Origin: Candidatus Palauibacter denitrificans
GTDB lineage: Bacteria; Gemmatimonadota; Gemmatimonadetes; Palauibacterales; Palauibacteraceae
Length of the DNA: 49,324 bases
Direction: 5' to 3'
Assembly: GCA_009841015.1 (NCBI GenBank)
Contig: VXMQ01000187.1
Location: 1 to 49,324, forward strand
Shown here: one piece after another, positions 45,070 through 49,324 of the stretch
Layout: each line of letters opens with the position of its first letter
Position numbering within the stretch: position 1 is the first letter of the stretch
The notes under the pieces: model-generated
Seen by the model: only the letters and a program-made list of their open reading frames with translations
Database searches by the model: none
Told to the model about the DNA's origin: nothing
Made by a program: the position numbers and the translations under genes

Positions 45070-45138
45070 CGGCCTCGCGTCCTCCGCTCCGCCCCCTCTG
45101 CCTCATGGCCGGCCGTCCGCCGCCGACCCCCGAGCAAC

Positions 45139-45155
45139 CCCGCCAACTTGGCGGG
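45139..45155. promoter_or_regulatory. 17-bp perfect palindrome, probable operator
   Basis: CCCGCCAA, C, TTGGCGGG: perfect 8-bp arms with a single central base, 70 bp upstream of the LuxR paralog 2 ATG. It has the size and symmetry of a dimeric regulator site. Confidence 0.6.
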
Positions 45156-45173
45156 ACACGAGCCCCCGCTGAA

Positions 45174-45189
45174 CCCCCCATTTGGGGGG
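45174..45189. promoter_or_regulatory. C-tract/G-tract inverted repeat upstream of LuxR paralog 2
   Basis: CCCCCC, ATTT, GGGGGG, then a further G. It resembles the element before paralog 1 (CCCCCC, TAAATT, GGGG). It could serve as an operator shared by the pair. Confidence 0.5.
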
Positions 45190-45220
45190 GGCGCATGGAG
45201 GCCCGGGGCGCACCTTCAGG

Positions 45221-47509
45221 TTACGGACCGCCGAGGCGGATTCGGGGTCTTTCGAGCGGTTCGGCGATGCCGGTTCCCTCGCCGATGCGGTAGGCGCGGT
45301 CGAGGGTGAGCCCGGTGAGCCGGTCCACGGCGCCCGAGCCCGGCCAGCGGATCTCGACGGACTCGATGCGAGTCGCCCGGCCGAGGCCGATCTCCTGGCG
45401 GAGCGGGTTCGAGCCGAAGCTGCCGCCCGTGCCGGCCCGGCGGTGGATCTCTCTCGTCCCTTCCGGTCGCTCGACCGTCACGGTGATGCGGGCGCCGATC
45501 CCGGGGCGGTTCGCCCGTTCGCCCACCAGCGTGAGCGCGATCCAGCGGTGGTCGAACCCCGGGTTCTCGTACAGGGCGTTGGGCGACAGGTCTCCCTCCA
45601 TGGCGCCGCCGAGCTGGATGTGGACATCGGTGTCTCCGTCGTTGTCGATGTCCACGAAGGAAACGGCGTGTCCCTTGTGCAGGCTCCCGAACCCACCCGC
45701 GCCGGTGATCTCCTCGAAGCGGCCGCCGAGATTGCGGAACAGCCGGTTCGGCATCAACTGCCGGAGGTCGGGATCGCCCGTCCCGACGAGGAAGTCGAGC
45801 CAGCCGTCGCCGTCGAGGTCGCCGTAGTTCGACCCCATCGCGTACATGATCCGGTCGACACCCTGCGCGACGGTGACATCGGCGAAGGTGCCGTCCCCCA
45901 GGTTCCGGTACAGGCGAGGGAGGGCGGCGGAGTGCGGTTCGCCGGTCATCTCGCGCACGAGGTCGGCGGTCTGCGCGGCGTAGCCCGCGACGTAGATGTC
46001 GAGCCAGCCGTCGTTGTCGAAGTCCCAGAACCAGGTCGGGAAGCTGGCCGGCGGTTCCTCGACGCCGGCCTGATCCGTCACATCCTCGAAGGCCCAGCCG
46101 CCGTCCTCCGTGGGACCCAGGTTCCGGTACAGGCGGTTGGAGGCGTGGAGGATCGACAGGTACAGGTCCGGGCGGCCGTCGTTGTCGTAGTCCCCCCAGG
46201 TGACGCCCTTCACGAAGTCCGTCACGTCGAGGCCGACGGCCGCGGCGACCTCTTCGAAGGTGCCGTCGCCGCGGTTCCGGTAGAGTTCGCTGCGGTGGGC
46301 CAGGCTGTCCCTCGACTCGTTTCCGATGAAGAGATCGAGCCAGCCGTCGCCGTCGAAGTCGGCCCACGAGCCCGTCTGCGTGGGGTGCTCGGAGTAGAGT
46401 CCGGCCTCCCGCGTCACGTCGGCGAAGACGCCGCCGTCGTTGCGCAGGAGGGAGTTGGGCAGGGGCTGGACGAGCCAGCCGCCGCGGAGGACGAAGACGT
46501 CCGCGTCGCCGTCGTTGTCGTAGTCGGCGTGGATGAGGTTGAGCCCCCCCAGGAGACCCTGGAGCCCCGCCTCCGCCGTCCGGTCGACGAAGCGGCCCGC
46601 GCCATCGCTCTCGAAGTAGCGGAGTGGATGGAGCAGGCCGCGGGAGGACGTCATCACGTCCGGCAGGCCGTCGCCGTTGAGGTCGTCGACGATGGCGCCG
46701 CCGGAGAGGGAGACCGCGTCCAGGCCGGCCCGCGTGGCCACGTCCTCGAAGCGGGGGAACTCCCCGGCCCCACCCACGGCCGCCGCCTCGATCCGGTACT
46801 CGGACGGGACGCTGTCGGGCCACGTGCCGGCGGCCATGGCGGCGAGGTTCAGAACCCAGCGCGCGCGCAGGTCCTCCGGGCGCAACTGCAGGAGGGACCG
46901 GTGCCAGCCGATCGCCGCGTTGAGGGCGGCGCGCGCCGAATCGGAGACGGGCCCGGTGACGGGGGCGGAGGCGGCCGGCGGCACGGCGGGCCAGCACGGG
47001 GAGCGCTCCAGGGCCGGCTCGACGGTGCCCGCGGCGGGACCGGCGGCGGGGCATGCGACCTCGGCGCCGAGGCGCAGGAAGGCGATCCCGATGAGTTCCT
47101 CGATGGAACGGCGGAAGCCGGGGAAGGGCTCGGCGGGGGTTCCCTCCAGCGTCTGGTCGACGAAGATCAGCTGTTCGAGCGCGGGCTGGGTGTGCCCCGC
47201 ATTCAGGAGTTCGCGCGCGGCGTTCGCGACGCGGACCAGCATCTCCGCGCCGTCCGGCGAGGGTGGCAGGTTCGTGAGGTAGCGGAGGCGCGCGGTGTTG
47301 AGCTGCTCGTCGAGCAGGGGGTCCGCCGAGTCGGCGAGCGCGAGCAGGCGGGCGGCCATCTCGACCGTCCCGTCCGAGGGGCCGGGGGGGCCGGCCGCCC
47401 GTTCTCCGCAGCCGATCGGCAGGGCCACGGCGAGCAGCGCGGCGCCGACCGGCCCCGCCGCCGTGGTGTGCCGGCCCCGCGTCCGGGCCGCCGCTCCGCC
47501 GACGCTCAT
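45221..47509 (-). CDS. FG-GAP/VCBS repeat protein with UnbV/ASPIC domain (CRTAC1-like), probable lipoprotein
   Basis: 762 residues from ATG 47509, which overlaps the previous stop as ATGA. A hydrophobic leader (GAALLAVALPIGCGE) suggests export, possibly as a lipoprotein, though the lipobox is imperfect. A helical domain (about 45-270) is followed by at least seven calcium-type FG-GAP loops: DLNGDGLPDV, DYDNDGDADVFV, DFDGDGWLDLFIG, DYDNDGRPDLYLS, DFDNDGWLDIYVAG, DLDGDGWLDFLVG and DIDNDGDTDVHIQ. The C-terminal ASPIC segment has GTGGSFGSNPLRQEIGLG. An extracellular beta-propeller role, adhesive or binding, is inferred. Confidence 0.88.
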   Translation of the reverse strand: MSVGGAAARTRGRHTTAAGPVGAALLAVALPIGCGERAAGPPGPSDGTVEMAARLLALADSADPLLDEQLNTARLRYLTNLPPSPDGAEMLVRVANAARELLNAGHTQPALEQLIFVDQTLEGTPAEPFPGFRRSIEELIGIAFLRLGAEVACPAAGPAAGTVEPALERSPCWPAVPPAASAPVTGPVSDSARAALNAAIGWHRSLLQLRPEDLRARWVLNLAAMAAGTWPDSVPSEYRIEAAAVGGAGEFPRFEDVATRAGLDAVSLSGGAIVDDLNGDGLPDVMTSSRGLLHPLRYFESDGAGRFVDRTAEAGLQGLLGGLNLIHADYDNDGDADVFVLRGGWLVQPLPNSLLRNDGGVFADVTREAGLYSEHPTQTGSWADFDGDGWLDLFIGNESRDSLAHRSELYRNRGDGTFEEVAAAVGLDVTDFVKGVTWGDYDNDGRPDLYLSILHASNRLYRNLGPTEDGGWAFEDVTDQAGVEEPPASFPTWFWDFDNDGWLDIYVAGYAAQTADLVREMTGEPHSAALPRLYRNLGDGTFADVTVAQGVDRIMYAMGSNYGDLDGDGWLDFLVGTGDPDLRQLMPNRLFRNLGGRFEEITGAGGFGSLHKGHAVSFVDIDNDGDTDVHIQLGGAMEGDLSPNALYENPGFDHRWIALTLVGERANRPGIGARITVTVERPEGTREIHRRAGTGGSFGSNPLRQEIGLGRATRIESVEIRWPGSGAVDRLTGLTLDRAYRIGEGTGIAEPLERPRIRLGGP

Positions 47510-49324
47510 GAGCCGTCGCCCAGTCTCAGCGTGACCTCCCGCGCCCCGGTCCCGGCCTCCGGCGCCCCGGCCTCCACCGGGAACGTCTCCTCGAGCCCGT
47601 CCGGCCAGCGAACCGTCAGGGCGCGGATGTCCGCCGCGCGCCCCAGCACCTGTACGAACCCGTTGAAGGACCAATACCCGCTCCCGAACTGTATCTCCCG
47701 CGCGGGACCCTCGCTTCCGTCGGCGTACCTCGGGCGCAGCCGCGCGCCGACCGCGCCGGAAGGCGCCCCGTCCGCAGATTCCCCGCCCGCCGACAGCCGA
47801 ACGCGCAGCCCGGGCGCTCCGCCCCGCCCCTGCAAGATGAGGGTCTCGGCACCGTTCTGCCCGACGGCCAGGTCCCAGCGCCCATCGGCGTCGAAGTCGG
47901 CCACGGCGGCCGCGCGGGCGTCCCCGTACACCTCGACCCCGCTCTGCCGAGCGTCGAGGACCTCGAATCCGCCCGACCCATCGCCGAGCAGCACGGCTCC
48001 GCGCCCCGCGTCGTGGCGCCCGAGACCCTGCGGCGTCGCAAAATAGTTCTGCGCCAGGAAGAGATCCTCGCGTCCGTCACGGTCGAAGTCGGCCACGGCC
48101 ACGCCGAAGGCAGGGGCGAGTTGAGCGGCGGCTGGCAGCGGGCGCGGCTCGAACCGACCGCCGACGTTGAGAAACACCGTGTGCAGCAGCGTGACGGCGC
48201 TGGCCCGGTAGAGTCCCGTGCGTCCCGTTCCGAGGAGGTCGTCGACGGAGCTTCCCGCGAAGGCCTCGAACGTCGGGGCCTCCCGCCGCAGGAAGGGGAG
48301 CGTCCTTCCGAGCGTGAGGTAGTCGCGCACGGGCCGCCGAACGCCGTCCGCCCCGGTCTCGAACTCGACGAGGTCGACGAGCCCGTTCCCGTCGAAGTCG
48401 GACGCGACCGCGCCGACGGGCCGCTCGGGGCTCGCGAAGCGGCCGGTGTTCGTGCCCCACGCCGTCACCGCGAGGTCCGGGAGGCCATCCGCGTTGAAGT
48501 CTCCCGTCGCGATGCCGTTCCAGCGGCCGGTGTGCGTGTCCAGACCCCAGGCCGCCGTCGCGTCGGTGAAGCGTCCCCCGTCGTTCTCCAACAGCCGCAC
48601 GGGTCCCCACTCCAGCGCGATGAGGAGGTCGGGATCGCCGTCTCCGTCCACGTCGGAGAAGGCGGCCCCGGAGACGAGGCCGATCCCCCGCAGGGTCTCG
48701 GCGGCCCCCGCATCGACGACCCAGTCACGGCCCTCGGCCAGGAGCAGTCTCGAGTCGGCCGGCAGGGGGTAGGCGCCGGGGGTGGCGCGGGCGCCGGCGA
48801 ACAGGTCGAGATCGCCGTCTCCGTCCACGTCGGCGGCCGTCAGGGGGCCCGTCGCGTGGCGGCTCGGCGGGACGGCCGGCGCGGGGCCCGCATCGAGGCG
48901 GGCGAGGGGCGGAATCGCGTCGAGGTCGGCCGGCGAGCGGGCTTCCCAGGCGCTGACGCCCGCGATGATGACCGGGCGATCCGCCGTGGGGAGCGCGATG
49001 ATGGACGTGTGGTCGCCGACGGCGGGGGCGCCGATGGGCACGGGGTCCGTCAGTCGCCCGGCTTCGTTGACGGCAAGCTGGGCGCGGCCTCCCGCCCCCG
49101 CCCCGACGAGCAGGTCCGGGTCGCCGTCCGCATCCGCATCCACCCACGCCACGCCCGGGCCGCCGCGGGACAGCTCGAGCGGCGCGAGCGGCTGCCGGGC
49201 CAGCTCATCGAAGGCCGATTCGCCGTGCCGCCCGACGGGCTCCGCCTCCGCGAAGAGCGCCGCACCGCTCCCCGCGCCGGCCGTCCCGCCGAGCCGCCAC
49301 GCGACGGGCCCCCTGACGGCCGCC
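47506..49324 (-). CDS. FG-GAP/VCBS repeat protein with ASPIC-like end, 5' part outside window
   Basis: The frame is open from the stop at 47506 to the window edge (about 605 residues visible), so the N-terminus is missing. Calcium-type loops recur: DADADGDPDLLVG, DVDGDGDLDLFAG, DVDGDGDPDLLIA, DFNADGLPDLAVT, DFDGNGLVDLVEF, DFDRDGREDLFLA and DFDADGRWDLAVG. An ASPIC-like end follows (VGARLRPRYADG, FGSGYWSFNGFVQVLG, ALTVRWPDGLEETFPVEAG). It precedes and overlaps the other FG-GAP gene, so the two exported proteins are likely co-produced. A partner domain may lie beyond the edge. Confidence 0.87.
   Translation of the reverse strand, partial: AAVRGPVAWRLGGTAGAGSGAALFAEAEPVGRHGESAFDELARQPLAPLELSRGGPGVAWVDADADGDPDLLVGAGAGGRAQLAVNEAGRLTDPVPIGAPAVGDHTSIIALPTADRPVIIAGVSAWEARSPADLDAIPPLARLDAGPAPAVPPSRHATGPLTAADVDGDGDLDLFAGARATPGAYPLPADSRLLLAEGRDWVVDAGAAETLRGIGLVSGAAFSDVDGDGDPDLLIALEWGPVRLLENDGGRFTDATAAWGLDTHTGRWNGIATGDFNADGLPDLAVTAWGTNTGRFASPERPVGAVASDFDGNGLVDLVEFETGADGVRRPVRDYLTLGRTLPFLRREAPTFEAFAGSSVDDLLGTGRTGLYRASAVTLLHTVFLNVGGRFEPRPLPAAAQLAPAFGVAVADFDRDGREDLFLAQNYFATPQGLGRHDAGRGAVLLGDGSGGFEVLDARQSGVEVYGDARAAAVADFDADGRWDLAVGQNGAETLILQGRGGAPGLRVRLSAGGESADGAPSGAVGARLRPRYADGSEGPAREIQFGSGYWSFNGFVQVLGRAADIRALTVRWPDGLEETFPVEAGAPEAGTGAREVTLRLGDGS

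Noticed and set aside
45182..48046. Plus-strand open frame of about 954 codons opposite the FG-GAP gene
   Set aside because: Antisense shadow. The repeated VVVVVDV-like segments come from reading the DNDGD loops backwards.
1..49324. CRISPR arrays, insertion sequences, transposases, prophage genes
   Set aside because: I saw no regularly spaced repeats, transposase motifs or phage structural genes anywhere in the window.

Overview
The window is a very GC-rich bacterial chromosome segment made of core information-processing genes, followed by a short accessory stretch. The family mix (bS6, bS18, DUF2232 and bL9 cluster; small-type SRP RNA beside dnaX; paired FG-GAP/UnbV lipoproteins; LuxR-type regulators with long N-terminal parts; K+-dependent membrane pyrophosphatase) would fit Gemmatimonadota. 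That placement is an inference from gene content, not a measurement.

Layout. From 1 to about 36.4 kb every protein gene lies on the minus strand. In transcription order (right to left) the run is: dtd, a LOG-like nucleotide-binding protein and a zinc-ribbon membrane protein; a 57-residue small membrane protein; recA, recX, alaS, a small unknown, an SDR, cca, rarA, hflX, pdxJ, a UPF0104 membrane protein and ispE; tRNA-Gln and a YyaL-like thioredoxin protein; mscS; prs, rplY, pth and hppA; rpsF, rpsR, a DUF2232 protein, rplI, rsfS, a SPOR lipoprotein, a SPOR membrane protein, smc, a metallo-beta-lactamase protein, an AroF-type DAHP synthase and yraN; then ffs (SRP RNA) and dnaX, which leaves the window. 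Many of these genes overlap by ATGA or GTGA, so long co-transcribed and translationally coupled units are likely. Good promoter matches sit before rpsF, prs and recA.

From 36.4 to 37.3 kb there is no convincing protein gene. This stretch holds an AT-rich island with two 17-bp iteron-like repeats and DnaA-box-like sequences. It also holds a strong minus-strand promoter (TTGACG, 17-bp spacer, TAGAAT) that would drive a structured RNA of about 300 nt ending in a UUCG-capped hairpin. I could not assign that RNA to a family.

From 37.3 kb on: a UPF1/DNA2-type SF1 helicase (minus) whose start codon overlaps head to head with that of a PLP amino-acid decarboxylase (plus); a DsbA-type thioredoxin lipoprotein coupled to the decarboxylase; two paralogous LuxR-type regulators facing each other across a 0.68-kb hairpin-rich spacer, each with G-tract/C-tract inverted repeats upstream; and two overlapping FG-GAP repeat proteins, the second cut off by the window end.

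The points most worth a second look are the unassigned RNA and its AT-rich flank, the LuxR pair with shared palindrome types, the degenerate BY-kinase-like domain fused to tandem SPOR domains, the hidden 57-residue membrane protein, the pentaloop in the SRP RNA, and two genes (yraN, recX) whose conserved coding sequence runs upstream of any standard start codon.
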